Of a stretch of DNA of 64,000 nucleotides, positions 46,921-59,164 are shown piece after piece (the stretch's first letter is position 1; the number at the start of each line of letters is the position of its first letter). Source of the DNA: Certhia americana (taxonomy: Eukaryota; Chordata; Aves; Passeriformes; Certhiidae); contig JAGMWU010000140.1 in assembly GCA_018697195.1 (NCBI GenBank), forward strand, positions 1-64,000, in the 5' to 3' direction. Below the pieces are notes generated by a model. That model made no database searches. It was not told the origin of the DNA and worked only from the letters and a program-made list of their open reading frames with translations. A program made the translations under genes and the position numbers.

Positions 46921-48399
46921 ATTGGTGGGAGGAGGTTTTGCAAGTTCACCAGTCCACGGGGAGGATTCGGTTTTTTTGTTTTCCTAGCAGGCACACTTTC
47001 TTCCAAACTATGACACTTTCCTCCTCGCTGTTGACAGCAAGCTCTGGTCCCCAGCCTTCATCAACAACGTCAAATGGCCCATGTCAATCACTATTCTGGT
47101 CCATCTTCATGTATTTCACGTTTCCTTGCTGAGATCTTTTATTTTACAGTCAAAGTAGGCAGCACAGAATGCTTGATGCCATTTGGGAGTGCTATAGCAG
47201 AATGGGATCTTTGCTCGCCTACGACTGTTATCCTATGACAGTCATGCTTGACAACGCACCGGATGGTCAATGACATCCTTGGAGTCCACAGAAGAAAAAA
47301 CTCCTGGCAGTGCCTCACTGTTTTGACTGGTTGTGTAACCACAACAATGCACCTCATCTGGCGCCTTCCTCCAGTCTACTTCTCTTTGGAGACTGAAGGA
47401 CGTGACAGGGTGGCGACTATGACGCCAACCTCCAAATCTGGGACTGTTGAGGACAGGTGTCAACACCCCCCCCCCCCCCCCCCCCCCTGCCCCCTCCCCA
47501 CACCTGTCGTCCTGCAGCAGTTCAGGCAACTCCCTTCCACAGCCCATTTTGAGACCTTCGGCCTACACCTGCTGCCTGCTCCCTCTCCAGAAACGCTCCC
47601 AGGAAAGTTGCACTCTGGAAATCCACAGTTACAGAACATCCTGGGAGAAAGACAAAGGACTGGACGCAAAACCCTTAAGGAAGACATTGGGACACTGGAG
47701 ATAGAAAAATAAACAACTGGACATGACGACAGAAATGTGGCTTACATACAAGAGCCCAACCCAATGTGCAGTTGCAGCTCACAAAATTCATCACTGGGTC
47801 CAGGGTCATGAGCCAGCAATTGTGCATTGCAGCTCAAATAAAACTTCCATCAGGGCCAGGCAGCGCACAAACAGGAAAAATGGCCAGCAGTAAAAAAGGA
47901 GGGGATTTGTGCCAATTTTATCTGCCTCTTGGTAAACACCTCACATGGAACCCCCGGAATCCAGTCTGGAGTCTTCTAATTCAAATAGCTATGGCTGAAC
48001 CTGTTAAAGCAAACTCCAGACAAGGGCTACCTGCCAAAAAACTGTATACAGGGGCTTTGCATTGGTTACCCCCTGCTTAGAAGATAAGGGCGGAGGATGT
48101 GAGTTTTTGAGGCAGGAGCACGCAGGGCTCTGGGGAGCGAGACCTTAATTGACTGCCTTTTGATATAAGTAACCGGGGATCATGAATGAGGAAGCTGGGA
48201 GACAGAGATGTATTCTCAAGGCCTTGCAATATTGACAAGGGAGTTAACGAGTTTTAAACTGATATGCGAATAATACAGAGGGGACATAAGTGTGAAAGAA
48301 TTTTACAGCGGTGATGAGTGCTGATACAGACTGGGAAATGTGCCTAGAGAATCTTTTCATGGGATGGCCTGTCTTGGGATGGTTCAAGGTCAGTTCTGC
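46921..48399. other. Unassigned, probably ERV-derived
   Basis: Downstream of the LTR-like end, with broken frames and a C run at 47466-47487. No domain recognised with confidence. Confidence 0.35.
47466..47487. repeat. C homopolymer (22 bp)
   Basis: Uninterrupted C run following CAACA. Confidence 0.9.
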
Positions 48400-48515
48400 T
48401 CAAAACTTTATGTGAAGCCGTGAAACGGATATCCATGTCCATGGCAGAGGGTTGGACTAGATGATAAACCTTAATGGTTTTCAACCCAGAAACATTCTGG
48501 GAATCCCATGATTAA
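48400..48515 (+). mobile_element. CR1 3' end
   Basis: GGCAGAGGGTTGGACTAGATG and TTTTCAACCCAGAAACATTC then TGGGAATCCCATGATT are the CR1 3' terminus. A second CR1 end sits in the same relative position before copy 12 (61752), with similar flanks, so it duplicated with the keratin unit. Confidence 0.75.
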
Positions 48516-49039
48516 AACAGGGTCTGTGAGAAGGCGCCATAATTGCACTCGATCCCTCCTTATGACAACACATCCTGTGTTAGGATGGGAGCTGCTGGCA
48601 TCGTTTGAATAGGAATCCAGTACCTCTGGCTGGTCAGGTAAACACATTCACTGCCTGAAGTACTTGTGCACACAGCTGTTGAGTAGGATGGAAAAGATGC
48701 ACAGAAATAAGTGACATTTGTCACTGGACAATGTAGGGAAATGCCATCTGATCACAAAGAAGCAGTAGACAAACTCAGAACGTTAAAGAGTCACTCAGGG
48801 CACACTGAGCACAGCCAATGACAGCCTGTGTGATCACGCCCGTGCAAAACCAGCCAAACACCCCCTACCAGAAACACCCCTGGAGGCAACAATCGCTGCC
48901 TTGGGAGAGAGTCTGCAGGGCAAAGGATGACACACAGTGCACCAGCTTGGGATGCGCAGAATTAATAGTCAAAAGAGGGAAAAAAAAAAGGGCGGAGAAC
49001 ACAGGGGGCGGGAGGGCCACTGCGTGCAGGGCGGAAGCT

Positions 49040-49356
49040 TCAGAAGGGGAGGCACCTCGTCGCCACACGAGTCCAATGCCCGGACCTACCTGAGAGGCAC
49101 TAAAGCCCCAAGAGCTGCATGGGCACTCACTGAGAGCTGAGGATGTGCCAACAGCAGCAGAGTGGAGGATCCCCGGCGGGTGTTCCTGGGGAAGGAGCTG
49201 AGGAAGGGCCCCGGCAAGGGTCACCAGCACGGGCGAGGGCTGATGCCACGCGTGGGAAGTCCTGGCACTTGCCTGACAAAGGGCTCTTGCAGCTGTTGGC
49301 CCAGCGGCGGTGGGGTAGCAGAGGTGGCAGGGCGGCAAGGGGTGGCAGAAGGACAT
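49040..49356 (-). pseudogene. Feather beta-keratin (copy 8), frameshifted
   Basis: The acceptor is intact (TGCCAG|GTGGCACGTG). The ATG at 49356-49354 is followed by shifted sequence. Recognisable pieces are W-A-N-S-C-K-S-P, VTLAGALPQLL, P-Q-E-H-P-P-G and C-C-W-H-I-L-S-S in alternating frames; the end reads CTTCTGAAGCTTCC. Exon 1 ends at 49738 (CAAG|GTGAGTCTG). The more intact ORF-like stretch overlapping it is not a separate gene. The ATTAAA is altered (ATTAAT context near 48962). Confidence 0.8.
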
Positions 49357-49699
49357 GCGTCTGTGGGGCTGCACGTGCCACCTGGCAGAGAGGGAGAGAG
49401 GAGCAGACAGTGTTTGAAGAGCAGCCTCCCACACTGGGAGGAGAGCCTTTTCTACCTCCACTCCTGGTGAGCACCACCAGGAAGGCCAAACCAGGGCAGA
49501 CCCCAACCAGCCCACAGCTCAGGTAGACACTCCAGTCTATATCTCAGCTTTCTCCACTTGATACATCCCCCTCTCCAATGGTATAAACACGCCTCAAGAC
49601 ACGCCAGCCAAACAAGGAGGAAGGGGATTGATTAGAAATCCCATGAGACGAGGTTGAAAGAGAAAGGGAGGAGGAATGGGCACAAGGAGAACCCGAGGG

Positions 49700-50310
49700 C
49701 AACAAGAAAGGGCCTCAACAGACTCACCTTGTTCCCAACAAGATGAAGCTGAAGAGGTGGACATGGGAGAGTGAGAAGAAGGTCCCGGCTTTTATACACT
49801 TACTGTACCGCCCCAGGCCCACCAGTACTGCACATAGGGGGCCAGTAACTTTTACTAGAGAATTCATCTCCAAAGCAGGGACGTCCTCCCAAATGCCTAG
49901 GTTGTGTTTGGTTCTGCTCACGCTGTGCCATTTCATTCCTCAATACTGCGACATGGCCATAGGCAACAGAGGTCTTTTGACAGTGTTGGGAGAGAGGCCT
50001 GAGGCTTTCACCGAGCACAATCACGTTGGCACAGGCAGAAGATGGCCCCCATGTGCTGGAGAGGTTCTTGTGCAGGAGAGCATGTGGTTGTGGGGAAATA
50101 TGATGCGTGTTTGTACAAACCCTTGTGAGGAACAAGGCTCAGTCTTCCCACCAATGCATACCCTCGGAGTACCTGAAGTCTTCCTGAAGGTGGGCATGCT
50201 GCATTCCTCTACTGCCCTGTTGCCCCTGCTCAGGGCACAACCCTCACTGGGCATTGCCTCCATAGGCAGGTTTCTTACATTGCCTGCTTTCAAACAGCTT
50301 TGCACAAGTA
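49700..50310 (-). repeat. Left arm of keratin palindrome D
   Basis: Inverted match to 51010-51620, from exon 1 through the promoter and about 500 bp upstream. Matching landmarks include AACCACATGCTCTCCTGCACAAGAAC-type sequence, ACAAACCCTTGTGAGGAA, and CATAGGCAGGTTTCTTACAT, which is the exact complement of a segment at 51066-51086. Confidence 0.8.
49790..49860 (-). promoter_or_regulatory. Promoter of keratin copy 8
   Basis: Minus-strand TATAAAA (49796-49790), preceded by GGGCCTGGGGCGGTACAG, AGTACTGGTGGG and GGAGATGAATTCTC blocks. Confidence 0.83.
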
Positions 50311-50684
50311 AATCTCCACCTTCAAGGAAAGACCATTTCTGGTTATTTGTAAGAGTTGTCTCTTCTCATTACCATCCTCTGGGGGAAAACAAACCTGGTG
50401 CTGTCAGCAGGGGCCTGGGAAGGGGATTTTTGCCCTCCTAATTCTGTGAAGCTCTGAAAGAAGCCCTTTAGGGTTGGGCCTCAACTGTGCCTCTCTATCA
50501 GGAGGGGTTCTGTTGGGCGCTTGAGATTGTACCACATTCCACTTCTAAACCCAATGCAATTCTTGCCACATTTTGTACCATGATCTGCAGGGACACAAAA
50601 GCACGAGCCACATTTTCAATAAATGTAAGTCCGCAAGCATTCCTGACCCATGAAAAAACTGCCATAGCATCCCTTTTCCAAGGC

Positions 50685-50970
50685 CAGGGGTGGAGCTGCC
50701 CTTGCTGGAGGGCTATCAGCCCTGCCTTTGACAGGCCTGGCCAGACATCACCCACTACCTGGCTTGGTCTCAACCAAAGGCTGACACACGGGCCAACCCA
50801 AAATTAGAGCGTGACTTGCCACGCTAGGGAGACTCTTTCCCTGGGAGATTTGACTATTGAAGCATTCCCTGCCCTCCTGGGACGCAGCCAGCTGCCTCAA
50901 GTCTGCAGGGCAGAGAAGTGCATCAATCTTTGGTGTTAGTCTCAGAAGCTGCTTTCTATCCAGGGCCTTT
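50685..50970. promoter_or_regulatory. Conserved intergenic block 3
   Basis: GAGCTGCCCTTGCTGGAGGG, GGCTTGGTCTCAACC, AAAGGCTGACAC, AAATTAGAGCGTGACTTGCC, GGAGATTTGACTATTGAAGC, CAGCTGCCTCAAGTCTGC. It sits in the unpaired centre of palindrome D. Confidence 0.72.
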
Positions 50971-51009
50971 ATGAGCAACATTTCCCTCCTGGATCCCAAG
51001 GCACGTGGC

Positions 51010-51620
51010 AAGCGGATCATGCCAGGCCTGTTATCCTTGTGCAAAGCTTGTTTGAAAGCAGCCAATGTAAGAAACCTGCCTATGGAGGCAATGCCAGTGG
51101 TTGTGCCCTGACAGGGAGGCAACAGGGCAGGAGAGGAATGCAGGCTGCCCAACTTCCAGGGAAGACTTCAGGTACCAGGATAGGGGATGCATGGTGGGAA
51201 GACATGACCCTTGTTTCCTCACAAGGGTTTGTAAAACAGCATCAGAGTTTCCCCACAACCACATGCTCTGCCTGCACAAGAACTCTCCAGCAACATGGGG
51301 GCACATATTCTGCCTTGTGCCAACGTGAGGTGCTCAGGAAAGGCCTCAGGGCCTCTCATCCCAACATTCAAAAAGACCCCTACTGTGGCCTAATGGCCAT
51401 GTCAGCATGAGGAACTGAAATCGGCAGCGTTGTGACAGAAACAAACACAAACCTGGAGGAATTTGGAGCGGAAGTATGATTGGAGATGAGTCTCTAGGAA
51501 AATACTGCCCATATGCAGTGACTGTGGCCCTGGGGCGGGTACAGGAGCTGTATAAAAAGCAGGACCTTCTTCTCACTCTTCCAGCCATCCTTCGCGTCAT
51601 CTGTTGGGAACAAGGTGAGT
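51010..51620 (+). repeat. Right arm of keratin palindrome D
   Basis: Inverted partner of 49700-50310. It contains AAGAAACCTGCCTATGGAGG near 51066 and CAACCACATGCTCTGCCTGC near 51256. Confidence 0.8.
51480..51557 (+). promoter_or_regulatory. Promoter of keratin copy 9
   Basis: GGAGATGAGTCTCTAGG, AATACTGCCCATATGCAGTG, CCTGGGGCGGGTACAGGAGC, then TATAAAA at 51551-51557. Exon 1 ends at 51614 (CAAG|GTGAG). Confidence 0.87.
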
Positions 51621-51973
51621 TTTTGAGCCCTTCTTTTGCCCTCTGGGTTCTCCTTGTGCCCTTCCTCTTCCCTTTCTCGTCAACTCGTACTTCTATGGGA
51701 TTCTAAATCACCTCCCTTCCTCCTGTTTGTGGCGTGTTCTTGAGGCTGTTTACCATTGGAGAGGGGTGATGTATCTGGAGAAAGGCTGGAATATAGACGA
51801 GTTTGTCTCCTGAGCTGTGGGTGGGTGGGGTCGCCCTGGCTTTGGCTTCATTGGTGGTGCTCACAGGAGCTGAGAGAAAGGATCTCCTTACCAGTGTGGT
51901 GAGGCGCTCTTCCAAACACGGTTGGGGGTCTGCTCCTCTCTCCCTCTCTGCCAGGTCACGGCAGCCCCAAGAC

Positions 51974-52286
51974 ATGTCCTGCTACACCCCTGTGCCGGCC
52001 CTGCCAGCCCTGCGGCCCACCCAGCTGGCCAACAGCTTGCAATGAGCCCTGTATGTCAGGCGTGCCAGGACTCCACCGTGGCCCATCAGCAGTCGCCCCG
52101 GCCCCGTGCTGGGACCCTGCCCGGGCCATTCTCAGCTCCTTCCACAGAACACCGCCGTGGTCCTCCACTCTGCTGCTGTGGGCCGCATCTCAGCTCTCAG
52201 GGAGTGCCAATCAGCTCTGGGTGGAGGGCTTTAGCTCTCGGGCTGGGACAGTGGCCTCTGTGGCCAACAGGTGTTCCCTGCTATGA
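51974..52286 (+). pseudogene. Feather beta-keratin (copy 9), frameshifted
   Basis: ATG at 51974 is in place after an intact acceptor (TGCCAG at 51949-51954). The frame runs [15 protein letters not shown], shifting after an extra T (CACCCCTGTGCC for CACCCCGTGCC). Later pieces in other frames are the N-S-L-Q/NEPC region, TLPGPF, TEHRRG, and the G-rich end, with the stop at 52284-52286. Almost all differences from copy 4 are one-base insertions or deletions. polyA signal at 52706. Confidence 0.86.
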
Positions 52287-52705
52287 AGCTGATGCCCATG
52301 GCCCTGGGGGAAGGGGAAGGAAACCAAGGCAACTCACAGGATGGACCGCCCTGGGGGATGCAGCATCGGCTCGTTGCTTGCTGAGGGGCTGAGCAACCCT
52401 AAGCATGCCAGAAGAAGGACGGGGCCAGCCCTGGGCTCTGGGAAGCACCCCATCCCGTGCCTCTGACCTCTGCACTCTCTCCTTTCCCTCCTGGTCATTG
52501 CTCCCTTGTGCCTACCTGGGGCTGTTGGGGGGGAGGGGGACCCACACAGCCATCCTGGGGAGGGCCGATGGCCCTGCTGCTCTCTTGACAGCCAGGTGCA
52601 CACCTGCTGGCAGTCTCCTGACACAGCTTGGATGAGATTCTAGCTCACCTGATGCTCTACGGCTGGGCCTCCACTCAGGAGTGACCCAGTTCTCACTTTT
52701 GACTC

Positions 52706-52711
52706 ATTAAA
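52706..52711 (+). terminator. ATTAAA polyadenylation signal, keratin copy 9
   Basis: TTTTGACTCATTAAAAGTTC, 420 bp after the stop, in the shared keratin 3'-end context. Confidence 0.83.
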
Positions 52712-52739
52712 AGTTCTGTTGCATGCCGCCCACGCCCTG

Positions 52740-53365
52740 TGTCATTCCTTTCCCTCTTACAGTATCCCAAGGACGCCCAGGGAAGAGGGTGCCATGGAGG
52801 GGTCTGTGAGATGATTTACGAGAAGGTGTTCAGGCCTTTTAAGACTGCGAGTTAAATCACTTATGGTTGGTATTGCTGCTTTCGTCCTTCGTGATATGTC
52901 TGGAGTTGGTAGAAATGACCAAACCTCTTCACTGACACTGTCTGCTAAAGGATTTTTTTCGTCTCTGTCCATACTGCTCTCCACCCCAGCATCCTGGGCC
53001 TAAGCAAAGTGCTCTAATGTCCTCACCCATCCTGGCCACCTGACTGAAATCACCGCTGGCTCCAGGGTGCTTGCAGTACAGCCTGTGGCCCAGCACAGGG
53101 GATAGCAGCAGGAGGGTGCTGAGTCATCGCTCCCACCCATCCCATGCTTCCAGTCCAGCTCACAACGACCAGATGTGGGGGAAGCCCCGGTGCCAGGCAC
53201 AGTTGGGGCAGTCACCCCTGTTCTGATGTGGTGACTGCAAAAGCCCTTTGTATTTTTGGCTCGCTTGGGGGATGCTGCGTAACAGGGCGCTGAGGGAGGT
53301 GTGAGGAGGACAGGGCAGTTCGGTCCCACATCAGCTGCCTTCAGGGATTGGGCTCTATCTCTCGA
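52740..53365. other. Intergenic, nothing recognised
   Basis: No gene or repeat that I can support. Confidence 0.45.
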
Positions 53366-53405
53366 TTATCTATCTATCTATCTATCTATCTACTCTATCT
53401 ACTAT

Positions 53406-53438
<33 letters not shown>

Positions 53439-53446
53439 TCTATCTC
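53366..53446. repeat. (TATC)n tetranucleotide repeat
   Basis: About twenty TATC units with two one-base interruptions. Confidence 0.96.
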
Positions 53447-54099
53447 ACATTTACATTAATAAATCAGACTATTGACTTGGGCATATGGATCATCTGCACC
53501 TTAATTTGGGCATTCTTAAATAATAGAATCAAAACAACTGGTCCTCCGTTCAATCTCATGTTGTACCTGGGGCTTTTCTTGTTGGGACCTGCCTCACAAA
53601 GAATGATGGCAAGCAGGCCAAGATAAAGTGACCTGCCCTTCTCGGATTTCTCTTCCTCTTCTCCTCCTCCCACTGCCATGAGACTTGGGGGGGTTCTGCC
53701 CTTCCAGACCCTCCACAACCAGGCTTCTCAACCATGTCACCACGGACGACATGCCCCTTCTGCAGAATGAGCACGAAGCACAAGAGGGAGGTTGGGAAAG
53801 CAGATCTGACAGTCAGGGGGGGGCAGTTGGAGTCATGGCTCCGTCCCCACCTGCAAGTTACAAGTGTCCCCTAGCAGCATTGGGAGCATCCAAGGATTTT
53901 ATTACTCATGGGCTCAATTCAGGTGGAAAACGGTGATTAACTGGTGTCCATCAGGATCAATCAAGGACAATATTGTGTTTAATATGTCATCAATTAAACG
54001 TAGTGTAGCGGCTTTGGTTTGCAATGAGATGGTCCTGGCCAATGCACCATTTTAATGGTGGGTTTGTTTTCTGGTGAGAAGGATTAGGAGAGAAGGCAA

Positions 54100-54850
54100 A
54101 GCAGGCTTAAACTTTGAAAGGTATAAAGAAAAATTTATTAACAAACTAAAAGAATAATAGAATAGATAAAAACTTCAGACATTTCTCCTGCTCCCCTACA
54201 CTCTTTTCGTTCCCATGAAAACATGTAGAATACAGAATTCTTAGAACCCAGAATTCCTTAGTCAGTTTTTACCTTTAGATAGTATATTTCAGTCACTTAG
54301 GGATGGAGAAGAATCTCTTTTGTGCTACGGAGAAGTCTCCACAAGGAAAACAGGTCTCTCGTGGCTCAATTTCCATGAACAGCAGCCGCAACAGGTGTCT
54401 GCATCGTGAAGTTCCTCCCGTTTTACCAGCCTTCTCACAGCTGTGCTTTTGTTGGGCCATGGTAACTTATGGGGGCTATTGTAAGGATGAACTGTTGAAA
54501 ATCAAAGGTTTCTCTCATCCATCTTAAAATCATCTTCATCTTCATCTTCGCAGCTTAATCTTCTTTCATCATCTCTCATCTTCTTCTTCTTCCCTCAGGG
54601 CAAAGGGTTTCTCATCACTCGTATTTCTCTCGGGTCAACTTCTCATTGCAATTCACAGCTACTTTGATGCTACTTACTCAGCAGTGTATGCTTGCTAGGT
54701 CTGCATTTGAACTGCCACTTCCCTAACTTTTTCCATGATTTTAAAAGGGGATATTTAAGTATTATAGGCCATCACCAGAACTTACAAGAGAATTTCAGCT
54801 AAAAATAAACGCATCTCCTCCCATCCGGGACCCTTACTACTCTGGTCTGA
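54100..54850 (-). mobile_element. LTR-like retroelement, minus strand
   Basis: Minus-strand AATAAA (plus AAATTTATTAACA near 54131) and a phrase near 54375 (CATGAACAGCAGCCGC then AACAGGTG) that I associate with a common songbird ERV LTR. (TCT/CTT)-rich stretches lie at 54533-54595. Termini not resolved. Confidence 0.5.
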
Positions 54851-56480
54851 CCTGGATGCATTCATGGTATTTCTTACGTGTCTTCACTCTGTCCTTTCTC
54901 TCACTCGAGACGGATTTAGACAGCACATCTCATCTGAAAAAAGATGGGCACTGAAAAGAGATAACAATTCTCAGCAGGGACTGCAGAGGAAGGCGTGGTG
55001 GCCGCTGAAGCAGTCAAAGTTCAGACACGCTGGGGCTGTTGTCCTTCCTCTCCTGCTTGGGAGCCACCCAGGGCCTGGCTCAGCCCCGCTGCGTGGGCCG
55101 TGGCGAGCAGGCCTGACCCATCCTGCAGCCTGCTCCCAGGGGTCAGCGGACCCCAGGCTCGGTCCAGCTGGCAGCAGAGGCAGGGCTCATGTCACCCAGA
55201 AAGAATCAGCAGCCACGGCCTGACCCTAGCCTTGGCCAAGGCTCGCAGCCTCTTCTTCCCCCCCCGGCCCCACCAGCTGAGGACGGGCACAGCAGGAGGT
55301 GTGGCCACCCAGCACACTGTCAACCTCTTCCAAACCCAAAACAGAAAGATTTCCCAGGGTGTTCATCTTAAAAGGTGATTCACAAAGGCTATCCAAGCCT
55401 TTCATTGGGTTTATCGTGCATTCAATATTTAAAACTGGTACTGATTGGTCTCTGTCAGGTCCACAGGAGGCTTTCTAACAGGTCTTTCAAGGGAACTACT
55501 TGATACTAAAAACATGAATCAATACCAAACCAGACACATAGATATGGGATGAGTGGACACCAACAAGGTTTAGTGAATGCACCAAGCTGAGGCTTGAGAA
55601 AGTGTTTCATATTCAGAGGGATCTTGGCAGAGTTGAGAATGGAACCATGTGAAAATCAGGTAACTTCAACAAGGGCTGATGCTTATTTTGTAGGCTGAAA
55701 TTCTCTTGAAAGACTGGAAGAGAAAATAGTTTAGGACCAGTGTTGCAGAGAGGAACCAGAAATAATGGAGTAGAAAAAAATTGGACATGAGCCAGCAATG
55801 TGTTTTGACATACAGAAATTCAACCATGAAACCATGTACTGCACAAAAGAAATACTGCAGCAGGTCAGAGCTCTCGTAGACCCTACCTGGAGGTTGTGTG
55901 GTCCAGATGGAGTCCCCAAATAGTCATGGAACCTCGATAAGAGAAGCTCATGACAAGGGCCTGAAAAATGATCGGAAATGGAGCTGCATCATCCCTGCAT
56001 GAGAGAAGGATGAGGGACCTTGAGCTTTTTCAGGGCAGGAGAAGGTGCAGGCTCGGAGATATAAGGTTGAAGCAGGCCATACATGCAAAGGCGGACTGAT
56101 AAGGAAGCGGCGAGAAGAGAATTTATAAGTGCTGCTGCTGATGGACAAGGGAACACTTTTACAACTTAAAACTAGTGGTAGATGTAGATGCGCGAGACAC
56201 AGGAAGAAGTAACGATGTGGTGGGGAAATGGAAAATGGCTGCACACCTATGGAAGTATTCGGCTGCCGTATTAATGGAAAAATTGACGTAAACTGATAAC
56301 AGTGGCACAGTACTGCTTAGGAAGGGTTTACTGGAAACCTGATGGGAAAGCTTGGGAATCTGTGCCTCTGCAGTAACACATACACTTGCCGAGGCACTTC
56401 CAATGCTCAGTAATGAGCTCGTAGTGATCTATGGAAACACATGAAAAACCTGGTGAAGAAAGTACAAGTTAGCCACTGAA
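54851..56480. other. Intergenic, nothing recognised
   Basis: GC-rich around 55050-55330, with chance frames of up to 127 codons lacking any signature. Possibly part of another retroelement, unproven. Confidence 0.4.
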
Positions 56481-56789
56481 CCTGTTTACAGAAAATCCAT
56501 TCTGATGCAAAGAGGCAGAGGAAATTCAAAAACCAGAGAGTTACTAGTGCACACTGAGCACAGCCCAATACCAAGCCCCAGTGTTGCCAGCCAGGGCAAA
56601 ACCACTCCAACAACCCCCTCCAGAACACACCTGGGGCAACACCACCTGCAGTCGGGGAGAGAGTCTGCAGTGGCAAAAGGGATGACCACAAGGCCACAGG
56701 CTGGAGGCCGCAGATTATATGAGCCAAAAAAGAGGGGAAAAAGGGGCGGTATCCAGGTGGAGGCCACTGCTGAAGGGTGCAGCAGCTTC

Positions 56790-57104
56790 CAGGGCAGGGG
56801 AGCACCTAGCTGACACAGAGGCCCCACTGCCCAGGCCTGAGAGGCAAAGCCCCCAGAGTGATGGGCACTCCCTGGACGCTGAGGATGCTGCCACAGCAGC
56901 AGAGGTGGAGGATCCACACGGAGGTGTTCCTGTCGGGAAGGAGCTGCAGGAGGGCCCAGGGAGGGTCACCAGCACGCGGCGAGGGTGGACTGGCCCACGG
57001 TGGCAGTGCTGGCACGCCTTAAACAGGGCTCATTGCAGATGTGGCAGCGGGGTGGCAGCGCCCGCAGGCGCGGGGCAGGGCGGCACGGGGTGTAGCAGGT
57101 ACAT
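56790..57104 (-). pseudogene. Feather beta-keratin (copy 10), frameshifted
   Basis: An ATG at 57104-57102 reads ATG TAC CTG CTA (family ATG TCC TGC TAC). The splice acceptor region reads TCTCTGCCCTGGCGAACGTG instead of TCTCTGCCAGGTGCACGTG, so the AG is disturbed. Later pieces are [31 protein letters not shown] in another frame, ECPSLWG/VPITLG, and SGLGSG. Multiple single-base gaps. Exon 1 ends at 57504 (CAAG|GTGCGT). Confidence 0.82.
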
Positions 57105-57567
57105 AGTCTTGGGGCTGCACGTTCGCCAGGGCAGAGAGAGAATAAAAAATCAAGGCATGAGGGACTTTTTTGAAGTACGATGTGTCAGACCCCTACATGA
57201 GGGGCGCCCATTTTCCCCATCTGTTGTATCACTTACCGAAATCCCACAGGCATCTCCCATTCAGAAGATGCACAGCAGGATGGCAGACCCAGGGCCAGAA
57301 CCCATATCGCCCATGATCCCAGAGACCATCTATGAGGCAGCCTGAAACCTTTTCTTTACCCCTCTCGGCGTCCTTTTCCCCAGACGTAAGCATTTCAGCG
57401 GCCTCCACGAATAGGACGAGAGAGTACTGTGGTGGAGAGTATCCCACAAGAGGAGGAAAGCGAGAACAAGGGCAGGACAAGAGGAAAACTCTTCAAAACG
57501 CACCTTGTTCCCACGTGCGATTGGAAAGTAAGAGTGAGGACGAGTAGGACGAGAGGAGAAGATCTTG

Positions 57568-57640
57568 TTTGTAATTGCTCTTCACTGACCCAGGCTCACA
57601 GCTCACTGCACAGGGCAGTAATGTTCCTACACAGACTCGC
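57568..57640 (-). promoter_or_regulatory. TATA-variant promoter of keratin copy 10
   Basis: Minus strand reads CAATTACAAA (57577-57568) at the TATA position. The upstream CATTACTGCCCTGTGCAGTG block is clear. Confidence 0.55.
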
Positions 57641-58359
57641 CTCCCAAACAACAAATAGCCTCCCTAACGCCATAGTTTTGCTTTTTCTGTCCATCAACCA
57701 ATGCCATTTTATCTTTCCTATTTCGAGGTCGACCAATGGCCTCCAAGGATTCTTTCAAAGCCTGAGATGAAAGCAACCACGGGGTTTTCTGGGCGCAGTG
57801 TACACACCAGTACAGCGAGATGACTTATATGTGCCGGAGGGGTCTTTGCAGCAGTCGACACCTAGACTGGGGAAGTAAGCTGTGGTTGTTTTTTACCCTT
57901 GTTGCAGAGCAGCGAACATTACCTCCCACCAAGCTGTCTTCTTCTCATGTGGCCATTTGTGTGGCAAGGTATCTCCCTCCTCATGGCGGCCTTGTCGGCG
58001 TTACCAATGCATGCCATCAGCAGTTGAGAGGGAGATAATGTGCTCTCCTGATGGTTGAGTCAAGGAATGCCATGAGATGCCTCCTGAGTGGGTCATTCTC
58101 AATCTTTGTATGGGTCTTTGTGTGGAGGTTCAGAAAATACTTATTCTTACCGTTTTCTCCAGGATCACCATGCACTTTGCCCCATACATAGCCGAGGAAC
58201 TTTTCACAAACAAGCTGATTGTCCTGAAAGCCCCATGAGTACACGTCGGGAGAAGTGATCGGTACAAGTCATGCTGAGGGCATGTGTCTGTTTGGCTGCC
58301 TGGAGCTTGTACACGGACAGGCCCTAGTGACTGGAAGAGGTTTTCCTGAGGCGTGATGG

Positions 58360-58640
58360 AGTGCCCTTGCTGGAGGGAATAAAATTTCAGCTGTGTGTGG
58401 GCATGGGCCGCACCAGCAAGTCACAAGGCTGACAATGGCCAACCAAAATAGACTGTGCTTCCCACAGGTAGAGCAATTCTCCCTGAAAATTTGCCCTACC
58501 AAAGGATTTTACCTTGCCACGTGGGATGCTCCTCAGCTGCCTCCATGTCTTCAGGGAAGGAAGGTGCCATCCTGCTGATGGGTGTTGAGAGCTGGGTTTG
58601 CACCCCAGGGGGGCCCTTCCTGACATGTCCCCTCCCTGAG
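58360..58640. promoter_or_regulatory. Conserved intergenic block 4
   Basis: AGTGCCCTTGCTGGAGGG, AAGGCTGACAATGGCCAACC, GAAAATTTGCCCTACCAAAGG, CAGCTGCCTCCATGTCTTCAG, GAGAGCTGGGTTTGCACC, in the order of block 1. Confidence 0.68.
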
Positions 58641-59164
58641 CATCCCCAGGCATGTGGTACCTACAGGGATCTTAAGCTCTCATTCACTGGGGAGGCAAAA
58701 GTTTTCAGCACTTCCTCCAGTGGGTTGATTGTTTCTCCAGGCTGGACCGCGGCAGCCTTGGGTCAGGGGGAAAAAGCCACGAGGAAGGGCTAATGCCAGG
58801 ACCAAGTCCACGTCACAGAAGCCCAAGGAGGTTCCCAGATGATGGGGGAGATGTTTTCTGCAAACTAAGTCTGCTAAAGCATTTAGGAGAGCACCCACCA
58901 CCACAGCTGAGACAAGCCTCAGGCCCAGGTAGATAGGCCTGTGCATAATCTTACGTACGACACCTTACTGCTGGTGGGTTGACTTTTCTCCAGGAAGTCC
59001 TTGCTGTATGGAGCTCACCTCACTTGCAATTACAAACAAGCCACTGTCCAAGCCAACATCTGACTGCACAGGCCCCATCTGTACTTCTGCACCACCTGGC
59101 ATGACTCATCATGGGATATATTCTCTTGTCGGACATGAAAGGATCAGGCAACGGTAACAAGAAA

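Noticed and set aside
48865..49515. 216-codon minus-strand frame around keratin copy 8 as one longer gene
   Set aside because: It runs through the intron and splice acceptor and reads only part of the keratin frame; the real structure is exon 2 from 49381 downward.
53348..53626. Hydrophobic Ile-Tyr-Leu-Ser repeat frame
   Set aside because: Translated (TATC)n microsatellite, not a membrane protein.
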